Positions 47,140 through 56,082 of a stretch of DNA of 64,000 bases are shown here, piece by piece (within the stretch, counting starts at the first letter, position 1; each line of letters opens with the position of its first letter). The notes under the pieces were generated by a model that saw only the letters and a list, made by a program, of their open reading frames with translations, did no database searches and was not told where the DNA came from. The DNA is from Pseudooceanicola sp. HF7 (GTDB lineage: Bacteria; Pseudomonadota; Alphaproteobacteria; Rhodobacterales; Rhodobacteraceae). Location of the stretch: contig NZ_JAATOW010000023.1 in the NCBI RefSeq assembly GCF_011806405.1, forward strand, positions 1 through 64,000, in the 5' to 3' direction. The translations under genes and the position numbers were made by a program.

Positions 47140-47237
47140 AGGCCCCTCCGGGGGCCTCCTGCCCCGCAAAATGGTCCTGCGCCAAAGGGTTTGCCCCCTC
47201 CCGGCGCTGCCCCGGACCCGTTTTGCGGGGCTTTTTT
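47140..47237 (+). ncRNA. Candidate small RNA with CCUCC loops (cuckoo-like)
   Basis: Two hairpins in tandem: AGGCCCC-TCCG-GGGGCCT (47140-47157), then a long nested stem at 47161-47231 (GCCCCGCAAAA with TTTTGCGGGGC, inside it GGTCC with GGACC and GCGCC with GGCGC), ending in TTTTTT (47232-47237). The apical loop of the second carries CCCCCTCCC, close to the CCUCCUCCC anti-Shine-Dalgarno-like loop of the alphaproteobacterial cuckoo RNAs, known from memory to lie beside DUF1127 genes. It may equally be the 3' UTR terminator of the DUF1127 mRNA. The 46944-47139 leader has no other supported feature. Confidence 0.55.
47161..47237 (+). terminator. Long-stem intrinsic terminator
   Basis: The 11-bp outer arms GCCCCGCAAAA and TTTTGCGGGGC are followed at once by six T. 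This is the strongest intrinsic terminator of the window by this test. It ends any transcript from the DUF1127 gene or the RNA candidate before the BI-1 gene. Confidence 0.8.
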
Positions 47238-47288
47238 CACGTTCGCGTCAGGCAGGGACGATTCAGTCACATCCTTCGCGTGTAATTC

Positions 47289-47317
47289 TTGAAAAGACCG
47301 CCCCGCTCACCGATATT
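47289..47317 (+). promoter_or_regulatory. Sigma-70-like promoter of the BI-1 gene
   Basis: TTGAAA (47289-47294) and GATATT (47312-47317) are 17 bases apart, about 50 bp before the BI-1 start. The region then carries CCCCGAAGGGGGG and an AATCGGAGG ribosome site. Confidence 0.5.
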
Positions 47318-47367
47318 GGACCAGAATGTCCCCGAAGGGGGGTAAGGGATTTCAATCGGAGGCTTAA

Positions 47368-48105
47368 ATGGCTGAATTCGACACGATGCGCTCCGCGGCC
47401 GGGACCCGGACCGCTGCGATCGACGAGGGGCTGCGCGCCCATATGAACAAGGTCTACGGGACCATGTCCGTGGGCATGCTGCTGACCTTCCTCGTCGCCT
47501 GGGCCGTCGGCTCCACTCCGGAGCTGCTCTCGGTCTTCCGCGATCCGCAGACTCTGCAACCCAACCTGATCGGCTGGGTGGTGATGTTCGCCCCCCTGAT
47601 CATGGTCTTCGCCTTCGGCGCGATGCTGAACCGCCTGTCCGCCGCCGGCGCACAGCTCTTCTTCTACGCCTTCGCGGCGGTGATGGGCCTGTCGCTCAGC
47701 TGGATCTTCGTGGTCTTCACCGGCGTCTCCATCGCCCAGGTCTTCCTGATCACGGCCATCGCCTTCGCCGGCCTGTCGCTCTACGGCTACACGACCAAGC
47801 GTGACATCTCCGGCTGGGGCACCTTCCTGATCATGGGCGTGATCGGCCTGCTCGTCGCTTCGGTGGTGAACATCTTCCTCGCCTCCTCGGCGCTGCAATT
47901 CGCGATCTCCGCGCTCGGCGTGCTGATCTTCGCGGGCCTCACCGCCTACGACACGCAGAACATCAAGAACACCTACCTGCAGATGGCCCACAGCGGCGAC
48001 CGCGAATGGCTCGGCAAGGCCGCCATCATGGGCGCGCTCTCGCTCTACATGGACTTCATCAACATGTTCATGTTCCTGCTGCAGTTCTTCGGCCAGCGCG
48101 AATAA
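47368..48105 (+). CDS. Bax-inhibitor-1/YccA family membrane protein
   Basis: A 245-residue protein with seven predicted hydrophobic segments. The family end SLYMDFINMFMFLLQFFGQ and the middle TAYDTQNIK (with the Asp of the channel pore) match. It is a Ca2+-leak-like or FtsH-regulated integral membrane protein in the inner membrane. The start follows CGGAGG and the gene is followed by a textbook terminator, so it is probably monocistronic. Confidence 0.93.
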   Translation: MAEFDTMRSAAGTRTAAIDEGLRAHMNKVYGTMSVGMLLTFLVAWAVGSTPELLSVFRDPQTLQPNLIGWVVMFAPLIMVFAFGAMLNRLSAAGAQLFFYAFAAVMGLSLSWIFVVFTGVSIAQVFLITAIAFAGLSLYGYTTKRDISGWGTFLIMGVIGLLVASVVNIFLASSALQFAISALGVLIFAGLTAYDTQNIKNTYLQMAHSGDREWLGKAAIMGALSLYMDFINMFMFLLQFFGQRE

Positions 48106-48159
48106 TCCGCGCCACGCCCCCTAACACCGCATGACCCGACAGGGCATGTGCGAAACGGC

Positions 48160-48188
48160 AAGGGCCGGTCCGCTGGACCGGCCCTTTT
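48160..48188 (+). terminator. Intrinsic terminator of the BI-1 gene
   Basis: AAGGGCCGGTCC-GCT-GGACCGGCCCTT is a perfect 12-bp stem with three-base loop, running directly into TTTTC. Confidence 0.93.
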
Positions 48189-48349
48189 CATGTCATCCGG
48201 GAGCAACGGCCGATGCCCCCATCGAGGGGGCCTTGCCCGTCAGCGCCCCAGGGGGCCGCTGCCCCCACGACCAGGGCACCGCACCGGAACAGCCGCCGAC
48301 ACCAGCGGCCAGCCACCCTCCCGGCCGCCCGCCACCCGGCGACCGCCCC

Positions 48350-48410
48350 ATCCTTCTTCTTGCCGAAAAACTCCCGCCGGAGGCTCCCGCCCCCGGCAGC
48401 AAGCCCTGCC
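48350..48410 (-). repeat. Rhodobacterales-type 3'-end repeat element, copy 2
   Basis: On the minus strand: GGGGGCGGGAG, then CCTCCGGCGGGAGTTTTTCG and GCAAGAAGAAGG. It has a GC-rich front, a CTCC-GGC-GGGAG stem, a T-run and a purine-rich AAGAAGAAGG tail, as in the copy at 28743-28812. It lies directly after the GNAT gene, in the same direction, so it may be its transcript end. Confidence 0.5.
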
Positions 48411-49139
48411 CTATCCAGCTGCGTCCCACCGCATCTGGACCGCGGGGAACAACACCCCCGTCGGCAGGCGCACATCCACCCCGGCGCGGCGGGTAAAGCC
48501 CAGCGCACCATAGAACCCCTCGGCCGTCAGGGTGGACTGGCAATGCAGGGTCGTCACCCCCGCCGCCCGTGCCGAGCGCAGGACCCGGCTGATGATCTTG
48601 CGCCCCAGCCCCTGCCCAACGGCATCGGGATCAACGGCGACATGTCTCACATGCCCCTCTCCGGCGCGGCCTGCGGCGCCATGGGGCGAAAAATCGGTCC
48701 AGCCACCCGCGGCCAGGACTCGGTCGTCAATCTCTGCAATGAAATAGGTGCCACAGGTCAGCAGGCTTGGCCGGGCCTGTCCGATCAGCGGCAGGGCCTC
48801 GCGCAGAAGCCCCGGGTCGTAATCCGGCGCCAGCAGCGCCCTGTAGGACCGGGCAAGCATCCGGCTCACCGCTTCCGTATCCGCCGGCATGGCGGGCCGG
48901 ATCATCAGGTCCTCGCGCTGCGACAGCGCCGGGACCGCAGGCGCAGCCTGCGTCAGGGGAGTTCCGGCACCGGGTGCCAGAAGCGGCGCGGACAGAAGGG
49001 CCGTGCCCCCCTCCGAAACGCTCAGCTCCGGCAGGTCCTCAGGCGGGGCGGCAACCGGTGGCCGACAGTGTTCGTCTGGGGGCGGATCCCGCCGGTCAGG
49101 CGACCGGCAAAGATCCGGCGTGGGTTCGAGGGCAGCCAT
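48411..49139 (-). CDS. GNAT-family N-acetyltransferase
   Basis: The GNAT fold (MIRPAMPADTEAVSRMLARS to the end) has the acetyl-CoA loop motif HVAVDPDAVGQGLGRKI and a late ALGF. Two starts are possible. ATG 49139 has a perfect GGAGG seven bases upstream and adds 78 residues including PELSVSEGGTALLSAPLL, while ATG 48905 has GAGG at six bases and starts exactly at the domain. The extension is Pro/Ala-rich and unlike the family core, so the longer form is odd. The acceptor substrate is unknown. Confidence 0.82.
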   Translation of the reverse strand: MAALEPTPDLCRSPDRRDPPPDEHCRPPVAAPPEDLPELSVSEGGTALLSAPLLAPGAGTPLTQAAPAVPALSQREDLMIRPAMPADTEAVSRMLARSYRALLAPDYDPGLLREALPLIGQARPSLLTCGTYFIAEIDDRVLAAGGWTDFSPHGAAGRAGEGHVRHVAVDPDAVGQGLGRKIISRVLRSARAAGVTTLHCQSTLTAEGFYGALGFTRRAGVDVRLPTGVLFPAVQMRWDAAG

Positions 49140-49197
49140 AATGGACCTCCATGTCTCTGGGCTGTGGAAGAGAGAGACAGAGTGCGGCCCGAAAATG

Positions 49198-49226
49198 AAA
49201 AAGCCGCGCTCTGCGGCGCGGCTTTT
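49198..49226 (-). terminator. Intrinsic terminator of rpmG
   Basis: On the minus strand AAAAGCCGCGC, CGCAGA and GCGCGGCTTTTTC: a 9-bp GC stem with a T-run, 26 bp after the rpmG stop. Confidence 0.88.
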
Positions 49227-49251
49227 GCATGGTCTTCAAGGTGTTAAGATC

Positions 49252-49419
49252 TTACTTGATCTTGCCTTCCTTGTACTCGACATGCTTCCGCACCACGGGA
49301 TCGTACTTTCGTACGGTCATCTTTTCGGTCATGGTCCGCGCGTTTTTCTTGGTCACGTAGAAATGGCCCGTGCCCGCGGTCGAGTTCAGACGGATCTTGA
49401 TGGTCGTCGGCTTCGCCAT
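49252..49419 (-). CDS. rpmG: 50S ribosomal protein L33
   Basis: A 55-residue ribosomal protein, too short for many gene finders. It reads [20 protein letters not shown], then [20 protein letters not shown] and [15 protein letters not shown]. It is the cysteine-free form of L33, which needs no zinc. GGAGAAGC precedes the start. It stands alone with its own terminator. Confidence 0.96.
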   Translation of the reverse strand: MAKPTTIKIRLNSTAGTGHFYVTKKNARTMTEKMTVRKYDPVVRKHVEYKEGKIK

Positions 49420-49747
49420 TTTGCTTCTCCTACAGCAGGCGCACCTCGGCCACCCGCGAAATCTCTTGAAGCCCGCCTTTTACCCGCCGCGCGCCATGAG
49501 TCAACCGCTGAATCCGGGATTCTCACGCAAAAAGCCTCAACGACACCGGGAAGACACCGGAACGCCACGTGCCGCGCCCAGGACAATACCCAAGACAAGA
49601 CCAAGCTAAGGCCGCATATGGACCAGCCGCCGCCCCTGCGCGACCGCAAAAGCCCCTCCCCCTCCCGGCCGAACAAGAAAAAGGGGCGGCCTAAGCCACC
49701 CCTTTCCCTCGATCACGCCCCGCCAAGCGGGGCGATGCCGGCCGGTG
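49420..49747. other. Intergenic stretch between rpmG and the PRC-barrel gene
   Basis: These 328 bases hold no supported gene. The part nearest rpmG carries its promoter on the minus strand; the right part carries two hairpins (49675-49705 and 49716-49735) at the end of the PRC-barrel gene. Confidence 0.5.
49675..49705 (-). terminator. Intrinsic terminator of the PRC-barrel gene
   Basis: AAAGGGG-T-GGC and GCC-G-CCCCTTT with a TTAG loop, followed on the minus strand by TTCTTG. The nearby GCCCCGC..GCGGGGC stem (49716-49735) adds a second hairpin. Confidence 0.75.
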
Positions 49748-50479
49748 TCACTCCACCGGTGCGGCGTCCATCGTGCCCATGCCGGTGCCGGATTGCTGCA
49801 TGGAGGCATTCTCGGCCTCGCGCGCCTGATCCTCGACACTGACGAATTCCTCGGCCGCGGTCAGGTCTTCCTTGGTGGCAGAGGTGAACAGACGCGGGTT
49901 GCCTTCGTCATCGGCAATCACTTCCAGGCTGGCCATCTCGACGGCGACGTGTTTCTCGCCGATGCCAAGGAAGCCACCCACACCGATCACGGCACCACGG
50001 ACGGAACCGTCCAGGCCGATGATCAGGTTGTCGATATCGCCGACCACGACGTCATCGTCGGTATAGACGGTCGCGCCCATCAGGTCCGCGGCAAGGATCG
50101 TGTCCTCGTCCTGCATGGTGATCTGGCCATCGACAGGCTTGGCCGGGGTTTCGGTCTCGGCCATGTCATTGGCATCCGCGTCACCGGCGAAGGGATCATC
50201 GGTCACCGGGGCGCCTTCGACCATCTCGCTTTCGGGCGTTGCGCTGTCGGTCATGGTGCCGCCGGGCATGGTACCATCGTCGGTTTCAGCAATGTTCTCC
50301 TCGGGCATCGGAGAGCCGTCTTCGTTCATCTGGCTGTCGGTGTTCTCGGCCGGCGCTTCCGTGGCGGATTCGGGCACAAGCGTGGCGTCATCAGCCGCCT
50401 GGGCAAAGCCGGCGACAGGCGCGGCGGCAAGCATTGCGATAAGGGCGGCACTGCTGGTCGTCTTGAAGAAACGGGTCAT
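49748..50479 (-). CDS. Exported PRC-barrel-domain protein
   Basis: A 243-residue secreted protein. It has a signal peptide (MTRFFKTTSSAALIAMLAAAPVAGFAQA), then an acidic, Met/Asp/Glu/Pro-rich linker of about 90 residues with no hydrophobic core (ESATEAPAENTDSQMNEDGS..), then a PRC-barrel (about 125-200, GATVYTDDDVVVGDIDNLIIG with GVGGFLGIGEKHVAVEMASLEV). PRC-barrel proteins of this secreted type are common in Rhodobacterales and their role is not settled. AGGAGG precedes the start. Confidence 0.88.
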   Translation of the reverse strand: MTRFFKTTSSAALIAMLAAAPVAGFAQAADDATLVPESATEAPAENTDSQMNEDGSPMPEENIAETDDGTMPGGTMTDSATPESEMVEGAPVTDDPFAGDADANDMAETETPAKPVDGQITMQDEDTILAADLMGATVYTDDDVVVGDIDNLIIGLDGSVRGAVIGVGGFLGIGEKHVAVEMASLEVIADDEGNPRLFTSATKEDLTAAEEFVSVEDQAREAENASMQQSGTGMGTMDAAPVE

Positions 50480-50719
50480 TGTGTTCTCCTCCTGAAAAGG
50501 GCGCATTGGTCTGGCGCCGTGATGCAGGCTCAACCCCGCATCCTGCCCTTCGTTCCCACCGCTCACGGGGGCTGAGCGCCCTTTGGCCGATGCAGGCAGG
50601 GCGCGCAGGCGGGTTCCCACCAACGCGTTCGAAAATAGCGAAATTCTCGCCCCAAAACGGGGTCTGAGCCCCGTCCGGGCCTGGGCCCGGCCGACCGGGG
50701 CCAGATGGAAACAGATGAA

Positions 50720-51154
<435 letters not shown>

Positions 51155-51330
51155 AGCCCCTGTAGCCCGGCCCGGCCCTGCCGGTCAATCGCCCCTTTGC
51201 CCGGCCGCGTCATCCCCTGCCACTTTCGCCCGGAACAGGCCGCGATCCATTGCCCGGCCCCGGCACGCGCCTTTACCGTTGCCCGTGACGTGGCTTTGCG
51301 TCATCATCCTGATCCGAAGGAAGGGACGCC

Positions 51331-51786
51331 ATGCGCAAGTTTCTCGTCATCCTGGATGACAGCCGCGAATGCCTGAACGCCATGCGCTTTGCCGCCATGC
51401 GCGCCGCGCATTCAAAAGGGGGGGTCGCGATCCTGTCGATCATCCCGCCCGAAGAATTCAACCACTGGATCGGTGTCGGTGACATCATGCGCGCCGAGGC
51501 GCGCGAACGCATCGAAGCCCATTTCGAGGTTTTCGCGAAATGGATGCGCGACCGCCAGGGGATCGAGCCTGAGCTGGTGATCCGCGAAGGCGAACCCTAT
51601 GAGCAGATCCTGACCCAGATCCGTGAAGACCCCGAGATCGGCGTGCTGGTGCTGGGGGCTGCCGCCAACAAGTCCGGCCCCGGCCCGCTGGTCAGCCACA
51701 TGAGCCGCAATGCCGGCTCCCTGCCCGTGCCGGTGACCATCGTGCCGGAAGACCTGTCCAAGGAACGGCTGGAAGCGATCACCTGA
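51331..51786 (+). CDS. Universal stress protein (UspA-like)
   Basis: A 151-residue UspA-fold protein. The ATP-site string VLVLGAAANKSGPGPLVSHM is like the Usp G-x2-G-x9-G(S/T) motif but with a variant spacing, and the N-terminal VILDDSRECLNAMRFA matches the family. GAAGGAAGGGA precedes the start. It stands alone between rnpB and a hypothetical gene. Confidence 0.86.
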   Translation: MRKFLVILDDSRECLNAMRFAAMRAAHSKGGVAILSIIPPEEFNHWIGVGDIMRAEARERIEAHFEVFAKWMRDRQGIEPELVIREGEPYEQILTQIREDPEIGVLVLGAAANKSGPGPLVSHMSRNAGSLPVPVTIVPEDLSKERLEAIT

Positions 51787-51958
51787 TCGCCTCCGCCCCC
51801 GGCGGCCCCAAGGCCCCTCACCGCAGGCGCATCAGATCATTCCAAGACTGGCAAGACCCTCAGACTGGCAGGCCCCTTTACGCAGGGGCAGGCTTCCCGC
51901 ATGGGTTTCCCCTGCGTAGACTTCCGGTGCCCCCCTCCCTGATCAGGATCGGTTCGCC

Positions 51959-52768
51959 ATGACACGCCTTCGCCCCCTGGCCCTCTCGCTTGCCCTTGCC
52001 CTGCCGCTGCTCAGCCAGGCCATCCCCGGACAGGCCGCCACCGGCTATTCCCAGGGCGAAGCGCCCTTCAGCGCCGACGGGCTCTCTTCAGAAGAGATCC
52101 TCCAGCTGGAATATGCCCTGCTGCTGACGGGCCACTTCAGCCGCACCCCCGATGGCACATGGTCAGAGCCAGAGGACCGCGCGCTGAAAGCCTATGCCGA
52201 AGACGCGCGCGGCATTCCCACGCCCTCGCTCCTCGACATCGTCGAAGGCAAGGCCGAAAAGGTCGTGCCCACCAACCGCGAAGCCGGGACGGTGCTGTGG
52301 GATTACGTCACCGAATGGGACGGCAACGGCTGGGCGGACAAGTATTACGGCCAGATCGACAAGACGATCTCGACCCCGCTGGACCTGATCCCGCCCTATG
52401 ACCCGGATCGGGAGGTCGCCGCCCAGCTGGACAGCGCGCCGATCAACATGCTGCTGGTGGGGCTGGCCGATGACGGCTCCTGGCACGACTGGCTGCTCGA
52501 GGTCCGCGATCCGCTCTACACCGGGCACGATGAAACCGCGAACGGCGAACGGGTGACCAGTGGCCGCGCGCTGGAGCGCTACAACTATTACCACTCCTTC
52601 CCGGACCCCGATGCGCCGGGCAGCAACCTGCTGCTGGTGCTGGCCGCGGATGACGCCAACAGGGGCCGCGCCTTTCTGATGGCCTTCGGGATGCGCGACG
52701 GCAGCCAGCCCGTGCCCGCGCTGCCCGCGGACGGCCCCCTGCATGAGCTGATCGACCTGGCGCAGTGA
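51959..52768 (+). CDS. Exported protein with peptidoglycan-binding-like front
   Basis: A 269-residue secreted protein. The signal peptide (MTRLRPLALSLALALPLLSQAIPGQAA) is followed by a segment (SSEEILQLEYALLLTGHFSRTPDGTWSEPEDRALKAYA) that resembles a peptidoglycan-binding repeat: one long helix with an LxxAL..G.f..pDG pattern. The rest (WDGNGWADKYYGQIDKTISTPLDLIPPYDP, LLVLAADDANRGRAFLMAF) I cannot place. No catalytic motif was found. Confidence 0.72.
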   Translation: MTRLRPLALSLALALPLLSQAIPGQAATGYSQGEAPFSADGLSSEEILQLEYALLLTGHFSRTPDGTWSEPEDRALKAYAEDARGIPTPSLLDIVEGKAEKVVPTNREAGTVLWDYVTEWDGNGWADKYYGQIDKTISTPLDLIPPYDPDREVAAQLDSAPINMLLVGLADDGSWHDWLLEVRDPLYTGHDETANGERVTSGRALERYNYYHSFPDPDAPGSNLLLVLAADDANRGRAFLMAFGMRDGSQPVPALPADGPLHELIDLAQ

Positions 52769-52866
52769 CCCGATGCCAGTCTGGGACCAGTCAGCGGGGC
52801 GCTCTTGCCCCACCCAGCGCACGCGGCCTTAACTTAATGCGCCCTTAACCTGTCGCGCGCTGCGCA

Positions 52867-52917
52867 CCGACGTAATACCGACGTGATACCGATGTATTAC
52901 AGACGCGATACCGACGG
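52867..52917. repeat. 11-bp tandem repeat array
   Basis: Units are CCGACGTAATA, CCGACGTGATA, CCGATGTATTA, CAGACGCGATA and a partial CCGACGG: four and a half imperfect copies of 11 bases, about one helical turn each. It ends six bases before the ICE-like palindrome of the nfuA promoter. Confidence 0.8.
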
Positions 52918-52922
52918 CCTGA

Positions 52923-52970
52923 TTTAGAATCGTTCCAATTCTTGACAGATTGGCTGCGAAAGCGCATATC
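52923..52970 (+). promoter_or_regulatory. nfuA promoter with Irr-type ICE-like palindrome
   Basis: TTTAGAA-TCG-TTCCAAT (52923-52939) differs by two bases from the alphaproteobacterial iron control element TTTAGAA-N3-TTCTAAA as I remember it. It overlaps the front of TTGACA (52942-52947); CATATC (52965-52970) follows after 17 bases, making a near-perfect sigma-70 promoter. The start of nfuA is 27 bases past the -10. Confidence 0.6.
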
Positions 52971-52996
52971 GGAGGCCAGACAGAAAGGGTCCGCAG

Positions 52997-53563
52997 ATGT
53001 TCATCCAGACCGAATCCACTCCGAACCCCGCAACGCTCAAGTTCCTGCCCGGCCAGACCGTGCTGGACGCCGGCACCGCGGATTTCCCCACCCCCGACGC
53101 GGGTGAAAAATCCCCGCTGGCCAAGCGGTTGTTCTCCGTGGACGGTGTGACCGGCGTCTTCTTCGGCACCGATTTCGTCACCGTCACCAAGGCGGATTCG
53201 ATCGAATGGGACCACCTGAAACCGGCCCTGCTGGGCGCGATCATGGAACACTTCCAGTCCGGTGCCCCGGTCATGGAAGAAGGCGGGCCCGCCCCGGCCT
53301 CCGGCCATGCGGATCACGACGGCCCCGACGGCGCAATCGTGACGCAAATCAAGGAGTTGCTTGATACCCGCGTGCGTCCCGCCGTGGCCCAGGATGGCGG
53401 TGACATCACCTTCCACGGCTTTGATCGCGGCATCGTCTACCTCTACATGCAGGGCGCCTGCGCCGGCTGCCCCTCTTCCACGCTGACGCTGAAGATGGGG
53501 ATCGAGAACCTGCTGCGCCACTACATCCCCGAGGTGACGGAAGTCCGCCCCGTCGCGGTCTGA
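52997..53563 (+). CDS. nfuA: Iron-sulfur scaffold protein of the NfuA/NifU-C type
   Basis: A 188-residue Fe-S carrier. The N-terminal part is the Nfu-N domain (MFIQTESTPNPATLKFLPGQ). The C-terminal NifU-like domain has the cluster pair C-x2-C in YMQGACAGCPSSTLTLKMGIE. It probably accepts clusters and passes them to target enzymes. The promoter carries an Irr-type box, which would fit iron control. It ends before a GC hairpin. Confidence 0.93.
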   Translation: MFIQTESTPNPATLKFLPGQTVLDAGTADFPTPDAGEKSPLAKRLFSVDGVTGVFFGTDFVTVTKADSIEWDHLKPALLGAIMEHFQSGAPVMEEGGPAPASGHADHDGPDGAIVTQIKELLDTRVRPAVAQDGGDITFHGFDRGIVYLYMQGACAGCPSSTLTLKMGIENLLRHYIPEVTEVRPVAV

Positions 53564-53595
53564 CGCCTCCGCCTGAGACATCGCAAAGACCCTCT

Positions 53596-53615
53596 CCGGC
53601 CCGCTTGCGGGCCGG
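53596..53615 (+). terminator. Hairpin after nfuA
   Basis: CCGGCCCG-CTTG-CGGGCCGG, a perfect 8-bp stem, 33 bp after the stop. The following bases (TGTCATTCC) have no T-run. Confidence 0.6.
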
Positions 53616-53726
53616 TGTCATTCCGGGCCCCTGCCCAAGCTCCCCTGCCCCGTTTGCGGTCTTCGGGATCTGAACGGCAGGGCCAAGAACAAAGGCCCGT
53701 CAGGGCATTTCGGAAAGCTGTGACGG

Positions 53727-54338
53727 ATGAACACTCCCCGGATCCTGGCCTTTGACACCTCCGGCCACTGGTGCGCCGCCGCGCTGCTTTCCGGGGCAGA
53801 GATCCTTGACCAACGCTTTGATTCCATGGCCAAAGGTCAGGCCGAACACTTGGTTCCCCTGCTTGAAGGGATGCTGGCCGATGCGGGCATGACCTGGGCC
53901 GACCTGACCGCGCTGGCGGTGGGGACGGGGCCGGGAAACTTCACCGGGCTGCGCATCTCCGTCTCGCTGGCACGCGGGCTGGCGCTTGGCCTCGGCATCC
54001 CGGCGATCGGCGTCACCGGCTTTGAAAGCCTGGTCCTTGATGCGCCCCGTCCGGCGCTGGCAACCCTGCCCGCCCCGCGCGACCAGCTCTATGGCCAGCT
54101 CTGGACCCACGAGGGCCCGGGGGCAGCGCAACTCTTCCCCGCGGGGAACATTCCGCCTGACCTCACCCGGCCCGGCATGGCGCTGCTGGGCGCCGCAGAG
54201 GGCGCGCAGAACCCCGCGCCGGCCATCGCCCGCGTCGCCGCCACCCGGCAAGGCGACGCCCCCGCGCCGGCCCCCTTCTACCTGCGTCCCGCCGATGCCG
54301 CGCCGCCCCGCGATGCCCCGCCCCGGATCATCCCGTGA
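53727..54338 (+). CDS. tsaB: tRNA threonylcarbamoyladenosine biosynthesis protein TsaB
   Basis: TsaB helps TsaD make the t6A37 modification in tRNAs. The 203 residues begin with ILAFDTSGHWCAAALLSG and contain TALAVGTGPGNFTGLRISVSLARGLALGL, the family signature. The partner TsaD gene is not in the window. The stop overlaps the GTG start of rimI. Confidence 0.94.
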   Translation: MNTPRILAFDTSGHWCAAALLSGAEILDQRFDSMAKGQAEHLVPLLEGMLADAGMTWADLTALAVGTGPGNFTGLRISVSLARGLALGLGIPAIGVTGFESLVLDAPRPALATLPAPRDQLYGQLWTHEGPGAAQLFPAGNIPPDLTRPGMALLGAAEGAQNPAPAIARVAATRQGDAPAPAPFYLRPADAAPPRDAPPRIIP

Positions 54339-54757
54339 GCGACTGGACTCCGCAGTCCCTGGCCCGGCTCCATGCCGCCTGTTTCATCACGCCCCGCCCC
54401 TGGAGCGCGGATGAATTTGCCTCTCTGCTTGGCGAAGACGCCTCTTTTCTCATCACCCGCCCCCAGGGCATCCTCCTGGGGCGCTGCGTGCTGGATGAGG
54501 CCGAAGTGCTGACAATCGCCGTCGATCCCGCCGCCCGGCGGCAGGGAATCGGGCTGGCGCTCCTGGCCGATTTCGCCCGCCAGGCCTTTGAGAAAGGGGC
54601 CGAATCCGCTTTTCTGGAGGTCGCGGCAGACAATCTGGCCGCCCGCGCGCTCTATACCGGGGCCGGTTATATCACCGCCGGACGGCGCCCGCGGTATTAC
54701 CGCACACCCGATGGTGGCTTGATCGACGCTGAAATCATGTGCAAACAACTTGGGTGA
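54335..54757 (+). CDS. rimI: Ribosomal-protein-alanine N-acetyltransferase (RimI-like)
   Basis: A 140-residue GNAT enzyme. The acetyl-CoA motif is VDPAARRQGIGLALLADFARQAF. The start is GTG, overlapping the tsaB stop (GTGA), so the pair is coupled. Context after tsaB supports RimI, which acetylates ribosomal protein S18 or similar, but another GNAT target cannot be excluded. Confidence 0.88.
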   Translation: MSDWTPQSLARLHAACFITPRPWSADEFASLLGEDASFLITRPQGILLGRCVLDEAEVLTIAVDPAARRQGIGLALLADFARQAFEKGAESAFLEVAADNLAARALYTGAGYITAGRRPRYYRTPDGGLIDAEIMCKQLG

Positions 54758-54783
54758 CCCTGCGGGACGGAAGGTAATTCTCT

Positions 54784-54836
54784 ACCAATTGGTCAATGAA
54801 CGCTATTGACCACCGCAAGGCGCTTTGCCCTAAACT
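54784..54836 (+). promoter_or_regulatory. Operator-like dyad at the BMP-operon promoter
   Basis: ACCAATTGGT (54784-54793) is a perfect palindrome. GGTCAAT (54791-54797) and ATTGACC (54805-54811) are inverted copies 7 bases apart, and the second overlaps a TTGACC candidate -35 with a TAAACT-like -10 (54831-54836; spacing 19, longer than ideal). A regulator binding here would block the promoter. No regulator gene is next to it. Confidence 0.45.
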
Positions 54837-54899
54837 ACCCCGATCCGAAAGCATGAAGGCCGCGGGCGAAAAAACCGGCCGAGCAACTGGGAGAGACGA

Positions 54900-55907
<1,008 letters not shown>

Positions 55908-55915
55908 TCCGGAAC

Positions 55916-55937
55916 GGCGGGGCCTTAGGGCCCCGCC
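55916..55937 (+). terminator. Attenuator-like hairpin between BMP protein and ATPase genes
   Basis: GGCGGGGCC-TTAG-GGCCCCGCC, a 9-bp stem directly after the BMP stop. No T-run follows, so it may be a partial terminator or mRNA stabiliser; such stems are common behind binding-protein genes. Confidence 0.65.
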
Positions 55938-56082
55938 TGCCCTTCCAGGGGGTCAACCAACCAGGGGTCACTTCCTGCGCAGGGACAGCGTGGCGCGCGG
56001 TCCCTGTTTCTGTTTGACCCTCTCCGCCATTGGCGCATAAGCCATTGTCCCCAAGAACATTCGTATCCACGGAACGCCATCC

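Noticed and set aside
52867-52917. Short repeats as a CRISPR array
   Set aside because: Units are 11 bases with no spacers and no cas genes; better seen as a promoter-linked array.
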